A DNA stretch of 64,000 nt from Eunapius fragilis (Eukaryota; Porifera; Demospongiae; Spongillida; Spongillidae). Below the pieces are notes generated by a model. That model made no database searches. It saw only the letters and a program-made list of their open reading frames with translations, and was not told the DNA's origin. The DNA lies in the NCBI GenBank assembly GCA_963681505.1, contig OY811971.1, forward strand, positions 24,025,036 through 24,089,035. The letters run 5' to 3'. A program made the position numbers and the translations under genes. Positions 24,801-37,300 of this stretch are shown here, one piece after another. The stretch's first letter is position 1. Every line of letters begins with the position of its first letter.

Positions 24801-26288
24801 TATCGTCACCCCTCATGTATCGTCACCCCTCATGTATGGTCACCCCTCATGTATGGTCACCCCTTATGTATGGTCACCCTTCATGTATGGTCATCTCTCA
24901 TGTATGGTCACCCCTCCTGTATGGTCACCCCTCATGTATGGTCATCCCTCATGTGTGGTTACCTCTCATGTATGGTCACTCCTCGAGTATGGTCACCCCT
25001 CATGTATGGTCACCTGTCATGTATGGTCACCCCTCATGTACTGTCACCCCTCATGTATGGTCACGCCTCATGTATGGTCACCTCTCATGATGGTCACCCC
25101 TCATGTATGGTCACCCCTCATGTATGGTCACGCCTCACGTATGGTCACCCCTCATGTATGGTCACCCCTCATGTATGGTCACCCCTCATGTCTGGTCACC
25201 CATCATGTATGATCACCCCTCATGCATGGTCACCCCTCATGTATGGTCACCCCTCATGTATGGTCACCCCTCATGTATGGTCACCCCTCATGTATGGTCA
25301 CCCCTCATGTATGGTCACCCCTCATGTATGGTCACCCCTCATGTATGGTCACCCCTCATGTATGGTCACCCCTCATGTATGGCCACCCCTCATGTATGGT
25401 TACCCCTCAAGTATGGTCACCCTTCATGTATGTTCACCCCTCATGTATGGTCACCTCTCATGTATGATCACCCCTCATGTACATGTGTGGTCACCCCTCA
25501 TGTATGGTCGGTCACCCCTCATGTATGGTCACCCCTCATGTATGGTCACCCTTCATGTACATGTGTGGTCACCCCTCATGTATGGTCACCCTCATGTATG
25601 GTCACCTTTCATGTATGGTCACCCTTCATGTACATGTGTGGTCACCCCTCATGTATGGTCACCCGTCATGCATGGTCACCCCTCATGTATGGTCACCCCT
25701 CATGTGTGGTCACTGCTCATGTATTGTCACCCCTCATGTATGGTCATCCCTCATGTGTGGTTACCCCTCATGTATGGTCACCCCTCATGTATGGTCACCT
25801 CTCATGTATGGTCACCCGTCATGTATGGTCACCCCTCATGTACTGTCACCCCTCATGTATGGACACCCCTCATGTATGGTCACCCCTCATGTATGGTCAC
25901 CCCTCATGTATTGTCACCCCTCATGTATGGTCACACCTTTTGTATGGTCACCCCTCATGTATTGTCACCCCTCATGTATGGTCACCCTTCATGTATGGTC
26001 ACCCCTCATGTATGGTCTCCCCTGATGTATGGTCACCCCTGATGTATGGTCACCCCTGATGTATGGTCACCTCTCATGTATGGTCACCCCTCATGTATGG
26101 TCACCCCTGATGTATGGTCACCCCTCATGTATGGTCACCCCTGATGTATGGTCACCTCTCATGTATGGTCACCCCTCATGTATGGTCACCTCTCATGTAT
26201 AGTCACCCCTCATGTATGGTCACCCCTCATGTATGGTCACCCTTCATGTATGGTCACCCCTCATGTATTGTCACCCCTCATGTATGTT
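21872..26288. repeat. 17-bp minisatellite, second block
   Basis: About 260 copies of the same unit. Within it a block of about 1.5 kb is repeated (for example 23193-23700 against 24707-25215, offset 1514 bp). The right edge shows a local GATGTATGG variant run at about 26020-26150. Confidence 0.97.
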
Positions 26289-26757
26289 CTCCACTGGCTT
26301 TGTGCATAAGCCTCAACAGGTCCCCAGACCACCTTTCATTATTCCTACGTCTGCCTGTTCACTTTAGCCCCTCCCATCTTCCCCATCATGTTTTGCAGAT
26401 AGTGGTGACCATCTTATCATGATACAGGACTTTTATTTTTAATTTCCCTCTTAGGAGGAACACAGAACAGATCATGTGAGAATGGTCCAACATGTCTGCA
26501 TGTGAGTGTTGTATGTGTGCTTCCATGTCTGCATATGTGGGAACCTCTCATTACTGGACACCACACAATGGGAGGGGCCACGATAATCAAGTGGTACACA
26601 CACCTTATACGTCATGTATGGACCATCATCATTAGTGATGTACCAATGTTTTATTACCATATGTACACATGTCCCTTGAAGATAGGGTATGTACCTCTCT
26701 CTACAGAGGTGATGTTGATGGTGTGGGTTGAATGATGGTAAGTTATCATTATCTTGG
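26289..26757. other. No gene recognised
   Basis: Unique sequence between the 17-bp and 30-bp arrays. No frame with recognisable similarity. Confidence 0.5.
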
Positions 26758-26913
26758 CTATGGCCCCTCCCCCTGAATACAGAGTATACATGGTCCCTCC
26801 CGTGAGTACAGAGGGTACATGGTCCCTCCCCTTGAGTACAGAAGGTACATGACCCCTCCCCTGGAGTACTGTGGGTACATGGCCCCTCCCCTTGGATACA
26901 GAGGGTACATTAC
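26758..26913. repeat. 30-bp minisatellite, second locus
   Basis: About five diverged copies of the 30-bp unit also present at 10159-10415 (ATGGCCCCTCCCCTTGAGTA and CAGAGGGTAC). More divergent than the first locus. Confidence 0.9.
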
Positions 26914-27101
26914 CCGTGGCAGTTGGTTATAAGTGTCTTTGAAGGAATTGGATGGCCTGGGGACTTGTCCTCTTCCCCAGGGATACATGCCCATTCTGTA
27001 AGGACTCTGATTGGTCAGGGAAGCACCACCAGTGTGTTAACTCTTGGAAAGCTATGGGAGACTGTACCATCCTGAACTACATTTACCAGATCAGCGATGT
27101 T

Positions 27102-27103
<2 letters not shown>

Positions 27104-27152
<49 letters not shown>
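27104..27152. repeat. (CA)n microsatellite
   Basis: Uninterrupted CA dinucleotides, about 24 repeats. Confidence 0.95.
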
Positions 27153-27156
<4 letters not shown>

Positions 27157-27188
27157 CGTGCACGGCATAATGTAAAAGCACTAGATAT

Positions 27189-27655
27189 ATGAGAGACGAT
27201 GAGAATCACGAGACCCAAACGACAATTCAGATGGTGAGAGGAAATTGGAGCTTGCTGAGAGAGCTGCAGGAAGAGGAATGGCGGGAAAGAAGCGGAAGAT
27301 GGACGCAGCTCCCAAGAATAGATTTGTTGGCCACACTACTGGGTGCTGCGTTGCCGGTCTCCGTACTAAACGGGCGCTAAGTTTTAGTTGTTTCACCTGT
27401 GGGCAAGTGGGGCACATGAGATGGGATTGTCCGAAGAGTTCACTGGTTACTGGCGTGTATCCTTTGTTGTGTGGTGAGAGTATGGAGAGGTGTGACTACT
27501 GAAGAGGGTGGAGTGCAGGATGATGTGGGGGTACAGATAATGGTTTGGATGGAGGTTTGCGCAGATGTTGGGAATATTTATTGGACGAGGACCAGCCTGT
27601 GGTCGGTTAAAGGGCAGCTCGAGCAGAATGTGCGATTTTAGACTGATACCCTACG
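27189..27655 (+). pseudogene. Retroelement gag-like relic with one CCHC zinc knuckle
   Basis: The plus-strand frame contains a basic stretch followed by CFTCGQVGHMRWDCP (C-X2-C-X4-H-X4-C) at about 27388-27431. About 120 bp later another frame reads SLWSVKGQLEQNVRF, which resembles the segment at the gag to reverse transcriptase junction of tyrosine-recombinase (DIRS/Ngaro-like) retrotransposons. Stops and frame changes separate the parts. The zinc knuckle is clear; the DIRS-like assignment is inference. The relic is cut off by the 21-bp array. Confidence 0.55.
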
Positions 27656-27827
27656 AACCATGTACGTGTATGTACGTACCGTGTACGTGTATGTACGTGT
27701 ATGTACGTACCATGTACGTGTATGTACGTACCATGTACGTGTATGTACGTACCATGTACGTGTATGTACGAACCATGTACGTGTATGTACGTACCATGTA
27801 CGTGTATGTACGTACCATGTACGTGCT
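27656..27827. repeat. 21-bp minisatellite
   Basis: About eight copies of ACCATGTACGTGTATGTACG plus T. In frame it reads YVYVRTM (7 residues). It begins directly after the gag-like relic. Confidence 0.95.
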
Positions 27828-27888
27828 ATTGCTTTTAAAAAAAAAGCAATAGCACGTTCTATATATTGCTGCAAAGCAATAGCACGTT
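27822..27888. repeat. Short hairpin plus third arm (AGCAATAGCACG)
   Basis: CGTGCTATTGCTTTT (27822-27836) pairs with AAAAAGCAATAGCACG (27841-27856) across 4 nt. A further direct copy AAAGCAATAGCACGTT lies at 27873-27888. The first arm starts inside the last 21-bp repeat. Confidence 0.8.
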
Positions 27889-29222
27889 TATCTTTTCACA
27901 TGGTGTGATCTTTTGTGCACATGTATATATGATTAAATAAATATTAGCACGTACTACGCTTAGAGCACTAATATTGTTGTATCGGAATCGAAGCATCATG
28001 CATGTTTATAGGCGTACGAAGCTTAGCGCACATCCTTCGCAACTTGGGCTACGCCCTTTTAGCGTAGTTCCATTGTTTTAATAGCATCGATACGTCTGTG
28101 TAAACTTTGTGGTCAAGCGGTAGAAACATCAAGTTTTTGACATAAATCCATTTATAACTTACCAGCGGAACGGATACCCAAAATTAATTTGAATGAATTA
28201 ACTACCTCACAACCTATCTCGTCACGTGGTAAAATTGATATATAAATATGAATTATGGGGTTTTGAGATAATTAGACAAGTGTAAAACAACTAGTCATAA
28301 TATTAAATCTATAAAGGTTATCAGTTATCTCATAATACATACATGTAGTGTACACCCATGAGGCGAGTACATTGTAGTGTTAGAAACAGTTTCAATTAAA
28401 ACTATTTTGACACATTACTATAGCTTTGCAAAACTCACATAATTTTATGGCATCTACAAAGTTGATGAAATATTGCCAATTAACCGAAGTGAATCAGAAA
28501 GTGAAACTCTGCATAATAACTAATCTCTATAAGCCCTATTCGGTAGATTACTGAAAAATAAAAAAGATTTGAGAATGTCGTGGCAAAAGTTGTGATGATC
28601 TACCATGGATTGTCTCTTCCTTACTCACACACCCTACACACAACGTCACTGTGTGACATCCAGCCATCAAATACCGCAGTGCATACATATTATGATGAAT
28701 GGTTCTTCCACTATCTAGTTCCTTGTTGTATGATGCAATGGTTTTGTAACAACCTGTTGATAAGTGCTTTACGTCTTGTAGATAAGAGACGTCTAGCACA
28801 TATTCTGCATAATCTTGCTAAAAGGTCTGCATGTTCTTCATTTACGCAAACACTCAGCCGCGAAAGTCAACATTTTTGCCATATAGAATACGAAGAAAAA
28901 ACATTCATTATACCTGGTAACTTTGTGCAATGACACAGGAATGCTGGGAGAAAATTGCAGGTAGCTGACCTTGCAAACATAACACACGCAGTATAGTTGA
29001 CTGGAACCAAAAAATGGAGTTGCGTGCTCGGGACAAGAAATCCATCTAGGACTGCCCCACAACTAGCTACTGTCATCCGATACCAGATCAAAGCATACTA
29101 GGTTGGTTTCCATAGCAACGTGAGGGTGGAGCTCCAGCTAAGCGGGTAATAAAATTCTATTTATCTATGTTTCCAGCTGTGTACCTGGACCGCGGTATTA
29201 TAATTCTGGCAGGACATTTGTG
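27889..29222. other. AT-rich intergenic region, no gene recognised
   Basis: Low-GC sequence with scattered short frames, including a 117-codon frame at 28580-28933 that has no recognisable family, no splice context and no compositional support. The last 100 bp precede the agmatine deiminase gene. A TATTATAAT stretch at about 29196-29204 could be promoter-like, but this is weak. Confidence 0.5.
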
Positions 29223-30245
29223 ATGGCATCCATTCTAAGAAAGCCTTGGTTGATGCCGGACGAGGGAGAACCCCACGCACGCACATGGATGGCTTTTGGT
29301 GCCAGTAAATCAATATGGGGTAAGAAGCTCTTGCCGCAAGTTCAACGCGACTTATCAAATATTGCTCTAACCATCGCTAAATACGAACCAGTCTCCATGC
29401 TGGTATGCCAGTCCGACTTAGCTTTAGCCCAGAAGCTGATGGGGGACGCGGTAGAGATGATTGTCTGCCCGTTAGACGATTTGTGGATGCGTGACATTGG
29501 CCCAGTATTTGTTGTCACAGAAACGGGGGACAAAGCCGCGATCGACTTTAACTTCAATGGCTGGGGGGGAAAGCAGCGTTTTGATAAAGACGCAAACGTT
29601 GCAGCATTAGTTGCCACACATGCGGGAGTCGATCGCATCCGAACCAATTTGGTACTCGAGGGCGGTGGAATAGAGGTTGACGGACAAGGCACTGCCATCA
29701 TCACCGAAAGCTGTGTACTCAACCCAAACCGCAACCCTAACCTGAATAAAGCGCAGCTTGAAGAAGCACTAATGCCTTTACTTGGCTTGAACAAAATCAT
29801 CTGGCTTCCTGGTATCAAGGGTAAGGATATTACCGATGGGCATACTGATTTTTATGCTCGCTTTGCTCGCCCTGGAGTGGTGGTCGCGGGCTACGAACCC
29901 GACCCCCAATCTTTTGACCACGCCGTAACTAAGCGCCACTTGGAAGTTCTACGCGCCGCTACCGATGCTCAAGGTCGCAAGCTCGAAGTGATTGTCCTTG
30001 AAGCACCCTCAACAGTTAGTGATCAATTTGCTGGCGATGACTTTGCCGCTAGCTACATCAATTTTTATGTTTGCAATGGTGCGGTGATTGCCCCAGAGTT
30101 TGGCGACCCCAAAACCGATAACGCCGCCAAAGTCGCCCTGCAAAACCTCTTCCCCTACCGCGATATTGTGCAAATCAAAATCAATGCCATCGCTGCAGGT
30201 GGTGGCGGCATCCATTGCACCACACAGCAAGAACCTAACGTTTAG
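29223..30245 (+). CDS. aguA: Agmatine deiminase (PAD_porph/AguA family), intronless, bacterial-like
   Basis: A 340-residue uninterrupted frame starts at ATG 29223; the in-frame GTG just before it is unlikely to be used. The family hydrolyses agmatine to N-carbamoylputrescine plus ammonia, a step from arginine to putrescine. The signature residues are present: WMRDIGP at 88-94, EGGG at 147-150, GHTD at 206-209, and the catalytic Cys332 in GGGGIHC near the C-terminus. Length fits the family (about 340-380), and no signal peptide or extension is seen. It has no introns and is visibly richer in G+C than the flanking DNA, whereas the cellular genes here are split by short introns. Acquisition from a bacterium is therefore likely. 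A contaminating contig join cannot be excluded from sequence alone. Related peptidylarginine deiminases are the main alternative, but the short single-domain form favours agmatine. Confidence 0.9.
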   Translation: MASILRKPWLMPDEGEPHARTWMAFGASKSIWGKKLLPQVQRDLSNIALTIAKYEPVSMLVCQSDLALAQKLMGDAVEMIVCPLDDLWMRDIGPVFVVTETGDKAAIDFNFNGWGGKQRFDKDANVAALVATHAGVDRIRTNLVLEGGGIEVDGQGTAIITESCVLNPNRNPNLNKAQLEEALMPLLGLNKIIWLPGIKGKDITDGHTDFYARFARPGVVVAGYEPDPQSFDHAVTKRHLEVLRAATDAQGRKLEVIVLEAPSTVSDQFAGDDFAASYINFYVCNGAVIAPEFGDPKTDNAAKVALQNLFPYRDIVQIKINAIAAGGGGIHCTTQQEPNV

Positions 30246-30855
30246 GCTGCATGCTCAGCTTACACACAGCCAAAAATAATGTTCTGTACCGTAAGAGATC
30301 CATATCTCGAACAGATTGTTTCTTATACCGTATCTGTCTGCATGGAGTACCTGGTAGATGTATCATTTGACTGCAAATTAGTAATAGGCTATATACCACC
30401 AGTGGATAACGTGACATTTGTCCTTGTAAAATTTTTCATGCTTGTTTGAATGTACTTGAAGCTTTTTGTACCATGATTGGTCAATCCTATATGGCCACCA
30501 ATGTTCTAGCTATGATCCAACCTCGACTTTATCTCTTAGTGCAACAAAAAAATGATTTAAATAATGATAAAGGTGTTATAAGAATTTGAATTTTAATGAT
30601 ATGTACAAACAGGCCTTGCCCTCTCCCAGGGCTTAAGCGGGACATCCTCTTCCCCAGCCTTCTTGCCAGCCATGTTCTGGCCAGGGGGGCTATGCTGGTG
30701 GTGGTGGTGGGGGTAGTGCTGCTGGTGGTGGTGGGGGTAGTGCAGTAGCAAATCCAGGAGACCCGAGAGGATGTCATAGATAGCAACAGATAGTTGGCCA
30801 GAATGCAGACCTTCCACAGTAACGAAGCACAATGAGGCACATGTGATCACCTCAC
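30246..30855. other. Intergenic; possible short exon on the minus strand
   Basis: Contains a (GGTGGTGGT) tract at about 30697-30743. On the minus strand a short frame with a His/Pro-rich stretch runs into MAGKKAGEEDVPLKPWERAR (about 30610-30670). It could be the missing last exon of DNAJC2, the first exon of another gene, or chance. I make no gene call. Confidence 0.35.
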
Positions 30856-31030
30856 ACCTTAAAGAGCTGACCTCCTCTTACACACACCTTAAAGAGATCA
30901 CCCCCCTTACCCACACATTACAGTGATCACCTCCCCATACCCAAACTTTAAAGAGATCACCCCCCCATACCCAAACCTTAAAGTTATCACCTCCCATTAC
31001 CTACACCTTAAACAGCTCACCGGAATACAC
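30856..31030. repeat. Degenerate 35-40 bp repeat
   Basis: Four to five copies of a unit containing CCTTAAAGAGATCACC and CCCCATACCCAAA, directly before the 33-bp array. Confidence 0.7.
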
Positions 31031-34000
31031 CCTCACATAAAATCAGACCTCCACAATATACACCCACATCACATCAGACCACCACATTAGACACCCTCAC
31101 ATCACATTAGACCATCACATTATACACCCTCACATCACATCAGACCACCACCCTCACATCACACCAGACCACCACATTATACACCCTCACATCACATCAC
31201 ACCACCACAATATACACCCTCACATCACACCAGACCACCACATTATACACCCTCACATCACATCACACCACCACATTATACACCCTCACATCACATCAGA
31301 CCACCACCCTCACATCACATCAGACCGCCACATTATACACCCTCACATCACATCAGATCACCACATTATACACCCTCACATCACATCAGACCACCACATT
31401 ATACACCAACACATCACATCAGACCACCACATTATACACCCTCACATCACATCAGACCACCACCCTCACATCACATCAGACCACCACATTATACACCCTC
31501 ACATCACATCAGACCACCACATTATACACCCTCACATCACACCAGACCACCACATTATACACCCTCACATCACATCAGACCATCACATTATACACCCTCA
31601 CATCACATCAGACCACCACATTATACACCCTCACATCACACCAGACCACCACATTATACACCCTCACATCACATCAGACCATCACATTATACACCCTCAC
31701 ATCACATCAGACCACCACCTTATACACCTTCACATCACACCAGACCACCACATCATACACCCTCACATCACATCAGACCATCACATTACACACCCTCACA
31801 TCACACCACACCACCACATTATACACCCTCCCATCACATCAGACCACTCCAATTTACACCTCACATCACATCAGACCACCACATTAGATACCCTCACATC
31901 ACATTAGACCATCACATTATACACCCTCACATCACACCAGACCACATTATACACCCTCACATCACATCAGACCACCACATTTTACACCCTCACATCACAT
32001 CAGACCACCACATTATACACCATCACATCACACCAGACCACCACATTATACACCCTCCCATCACATCAGACCACTCCAATTTACACCTCACATCACATCA
32101 GACCACCACATTAGATACCCTCACATCACATTAGACCATCACATTATACACCCTCACATCACATATGCATCAGACCACCACCCTCACATCACACCAGACC
32201 ACCACATTGTACACCCTCACATCACACCAGACCACCACATTATACACCCTCACATCACATCAGACCACAACATTATACACCCTCACATCACATCAGACCA
32301 CCACATTATACACCCTCACATCACATCAGACCACCACATTATACACCCTCACATCACATCAGACCACCACCCTCACATCACATCAGACCACCACATTATA
32401 CACCCTCCCATCACATCAGACTCTCACATTATACACCCTCACATCACACCAGACCACAACATTATACACCCTCACAACACACCAGACCACCACATTATAC
32501 ACCCTCACATCACATCAGACCACCACATTATACACCCTCACATCACATCAGACCACCACATTATACACCCTCACATCACATCAGACCACCATGTTATACA
32601 CCCTCACATCACATCACACCACCACATTATACACCCTCACATCACACCAGACCACCACATTATACACCCTCACATCACATCAGACCACCACATTATACAC
32701 CCTCACATCACATCATACCATCACATTATACACCCTCACATCACACCAGACCACCACATTATACACCCTCACATCACATCAGACCACCACATTATACACC
32801 CTCACATCACATCACACCACCACATTATGCACCCTCACATCACATCAGACCACCACCCTCACATCACACAAGACCACCACATTATACACTCTCACATCAC
32901 ATCAGACCACCACATTATACACCCTCACAACACACCAGACCACCACATTATACACCCTCACATCACATCAAACCACCACCTTATACACCCTCACATCACA
33001 CCAGACCACCACATTATACACCCTCACATCACACCAGACCACATTATACACCCTCACATCACACCAGACCACCACATTATACACCCTCACATCACATCAG
33101 ACCACCACATTATACGCCCTCACATCACATCAGACCACCACATTATACACCCTCACCTCACATCAGACCACCACATTATACACCCTCACATCACATCAGA
33201 CCACCACATTATACACCCTCACATCACATCAGACCACCACATTATGCACCCTCACATCACATCAGACCACCACATTATACACCCTCACATCACATCAGAC
33301 CACCACATTATACACCCTCACATCACATCAGACCACCACATTATACACCCTCACATCACATCAGACCACCACATTATACACCCTCACATCACATCAGACC
33401 ACCACATTATACACCCTCACATCACATCAGACCACCACATTATACACCCTCACATCACACCAGACCACCACATTATACACCCTCACATCACATCAGACCA
33501 CCACATTACACACCCTCACATCACATAAGACCACCACATTATACACCCTCACATCACATCAGACCACCACATTATACACCCTCACATCACATCAGACCAC
33601 CACTTTATACACCTCACATCACACCCGACCACCACATAATACACCCTCACATCACATCAGACCACCACATTATACACCCTCACATCACACCAGACCACCA
33701 CATTATACACCCTCACATCACATCAGACCACCACATTATACACCCTCACATCACATCAGACCACCACTTTATACACCCTCACATCACATCAGACTACCAC
33801 ATTATACACCCTCACATCACATCAGACCATCACATTATACACCCTCACATCACATCAGACCACCACATTATACACCCTCACATCACATCAGACCATCACA
33901 TTATACACCCTCACATCACATCAGACCACCACATTATACACCCTCACATCACATCAGACCATCACATTATACACCCTCACATCACATCAGACCACCACAT

Positions 34001-34312
34001 TATACACCCTCACATCACATCAGACCATCACATTATACACCCTCACATCACATCAGACCACCACATTATACACCCTCACATCACATCAGACCATCACATT
34101 ATACACCCTCACATCACATCAGACCACCACATTATACACCCTCACATCACATCAGACCATCACATTATACACCCTCACATCACATCAGACCACCACATTA
34201 TACACCCTCACATCACATCAGACCATCACATTATACACCCACACATCACATCAGACCACCACATTATACACCCTCACATCACATAAGACCATCACAAAAC
34301 CTCACCCTCAAT
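31031..34312. repeat. 33-bp minisatellite, about 99 copies
   Basis: The unit contains ACACCCTCACATCACATCAG followed by ACCACCACATTAT. The period is a multiple of three, so the plus strand stays open with YTLTSHQTTTL repeated. From about 33790 to 34250 ACCACC and ACCATC units alternate strictly, forming a 66-bp dimer. It lies just 3' of the last resolved DNAJC2 exon, possibly in its last intron. Confidence 0.97.
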
Positions 34313-34368
34313 AGTAGTTTACACATACACTTCCCCTCACCCACACAACACACACACAGGTCCTACAC

Positions 34369-37300
34369 CTTGCAGCGGTTTACACACTCTCGTTTGGTCC
34401 TGGTACCGACTGCTGCTGCTATCTTCTCCCATCTCTCCTCCACACTGGATGGGTACGCCCTCAGGGCATCTTCCAGGAGCTAAGGGGGAGGGACACACCC
34501 ACCCACATGTCACATCACCTCGGGATACAAAAATGAACAACAATATGGCCACCACCTTCTGTTCCTCAGCAGACCACGGCTTTGGACCATCTGCAAGGTC
34601 AGAAGGGGGCATTAAATAGAGAAAGGTGGCACGAGATCTCATACATAAGGTTAATTAAATCAGACGATTATAATAACTAATATTCTTCCATAATTCGCAC
34701 CATAAACGGCACACTTACCATATCTCTGTGTGGGCGGAGCCTCTACCTGTCCCTTGGTGAGGTGGTTTTTGGCAAACTTTGTGAAAGCCATCTTATTCTC
34801 CGCCTCCCAGTCCCCAGACTGCATCTTCTGCAGACTCTTCACCTTGGCAATGACCTGCTTCTCAACCTTGGTGGTACCGCCAGAGGAGTGAGTGTTGATG
34901 AACCCCGTGATCACCTCCCACCTGTGAGTCAAGCATGGAGGCCCCCCACCCCCCCCAGAAGTGATATAGGTCTGCGGACGAGGAGTCCCCTCCACCCACC
35001 TCTTCTGTGTACCGGCTGCCACAGCCTTGATCAGGAGCTGGGTCTCAGCGTTCGTCCACTCTGTGTCCGTGGCAACCGAAGACTTCCCACCACCACCAGA
35101 AGACTGCTGGAATGCTGACCCCGCCCACACATGTCACACGGTACCCTGCTATATGTGGGCGTGGCACGTTACCTATCCTGGCCTGTTCCTCTGCTGCCTC
35201 CCTCTCCTGCCTCTGGAGGGACTGGACCTGTAGGGGGCGTGGCAAGTGTTTAACCACGGCAACAGACCACACCCCTTCCCCACTCACCTCCTCTGTGAAG
35301 ATGGCCTGGGCCTCTCCAAGTGTGAGGGCAGAGAACTGCTCACTTAGTTGCTGCAATCTGATAGTGGCATGTTGCCATGACAACATGTAACAATAGGGTA
35401 CGGCTCTCACCGTTCTGCTGTTAGGGAGGTGGTAAGCCTCTCTGTCTCCTCCATCTTTGTGACCAGGTCAGCCTCCCCTGAGGCAAAGTAATTCAGTGCC
35501 TAGATGGGAAGGGGGACTAGTGATGGGAGGGGGACTAGGCGTGGGATGGGGACTAGGCATGGGATGGGGACTAGGCATGGGATGGGGACTAGGCATGGGA
35601 TGGGGACTAGGCATGGGATGGGACTAGGCATGGGATGGGGACTAGTGATGGGAGCGGGACTAGGCATGGGATGGGGACTAGGCATGGGATGGGGACTAGG
35701 CATGGGATGGGGACTAGGCATGGGATGGGGACTAGGCATGGGATGGGGACTAGTGATGGGAGGGGGACTGCTCTTTCCATAATGTAGATGATCGTCATGT
35801 TAGTATCGTAGAATACCAGCTTCAACAACCCCTTACATGTACGTGATACCCTAAAAATAATGGCATGTCTTTGAAACGAGCATATCTCCAAAACCCTTCA
35901 TGCTACGTTTCAAAGACATGCCGTTTTTTAGGGTCTCACATACATGTAAGGGGTCGTTAAAGCTGGTATTCTACGGTAAGTAGAATTTTTATCTGCTAGG
36001 CAACATCCATGATACATAGATGTAGCTGGACAACATACATGGTAGATACATGTAGCTGGACAACATCCATGATACATACATGTAGCTGGACAACATCCAT
36101 GATACATACATGTAGCTGGACAACATCTATGATACATACATGTAGCTGGACAACATCCATGATACATACATGAAGCTGGACATCATCTATGATACATACA
36201 TGTACATGTAGCTGGACAACATCTATGATACATACATGTAGCTGGACAACATCCATGATGAAGCTGGACAACATCCATGATACATACATGTACATGAAGC
36301 TGGACAACATCTATAATACATACATGTAGCTGGACAACATCCATTATACATACATGTCGCTGGACAACATCCATGATACATACATGTAGCTGAACAACAT
36401 CTATGATACACACATGTAGCTGGACAACATCCATGATACATACATGAAGCTGGACAACATCTATAATACATACATGTAGCTGGACAACATCCATGATACA
36501 TACATGAAGCTGGACAACATCTATGATACATACATGTAGCTGGACAACATCTACATAATACATACATGTAGGTGGACAACATGCATGATACATACATGTA
36601 GCTGAACAACATCCATGATACATACATGTAGCAGGACAACATCCATGATACATACATGTAGCTGAACAACATCTATGATACATACATGTAGCTGGACAAC
36701 ATCTATGATACATACATGTAGCAGGACAACATCCATGATACATACATGTAGCTGAACAACATGTTAAAATGAATAGAGCTTGTGATGAGAAGTTAAAAGT
36801 TGCCATGGTACGATCTATTCCGCAGGTTTAACAACCATGGTCACTACACACTATTAAAGATCATCTGGAGAACGGTTCTTAAGGTCATAGCCAGATTGCA
36901 GTTACCTCATATAACCATGGTTACATCTAATAACCAAGGCTACCTCACATAACCATGGTTACCTCATATAACCATGGCTACCTCACATAACCATGGCTAC
37001 CTCACATAACCATGGTTACCTCACATAACCATGGTTACCTCACATACCACACAGGCAGTTCTGAAGGACTTGCGAGCTTTCTTCAGAACATTCTTCACTG
37101 CACTCCTCTCCTTCTTCGCCTGTTGGGCCTGGGGACAAGGTACATTACATCACCATACACAGTCACGCACTCCGCCCACTTTACCTGCGACCTTGTGTCT
37201 TCTTCCTCTAGCTCCACCCTCCTCCTCTCCTCCTCCTCCCTCTCCAGCCTCTCCCTCTCCCTCTGTTCAGCCTCCATTCTCAAGGCGTCTTCCCTCTGCT

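Noticed and set aside
18422-26059. Very long plus-strand frames (up to about 1058 codons) in the 17-bp array
   Set aside because: All three frames give the same repeat peptide, as expected for a stop-free 17-bp unit. There is no evidence of expression.
18553-26288. CRISPR-like appearance of short regular repeats
   Set aside because: No unique spacers between repeats; units are contiguous and drift gradually. Eukaryotic context.
28580-28933. 117-codon plus-strand frame
   Set aside because: No recognisable similarity, no splice or promoter context, AT-rich surroundings.
30610-30672. Possible first exon of a peroxin-13-like gene (PLKPWE motif) on the minus strand
   Set aside because: Only a short motif matches, there is no clear donor and no following exon. 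It could equally be the DNAJC2 tail or chance.
32165-34483. A 772-codon Thr/His-rich frame over the 33-bp array
   Set aside because: By-product of the repeat; its 3' end overlaps a DNAJC2 exon on the other strand.
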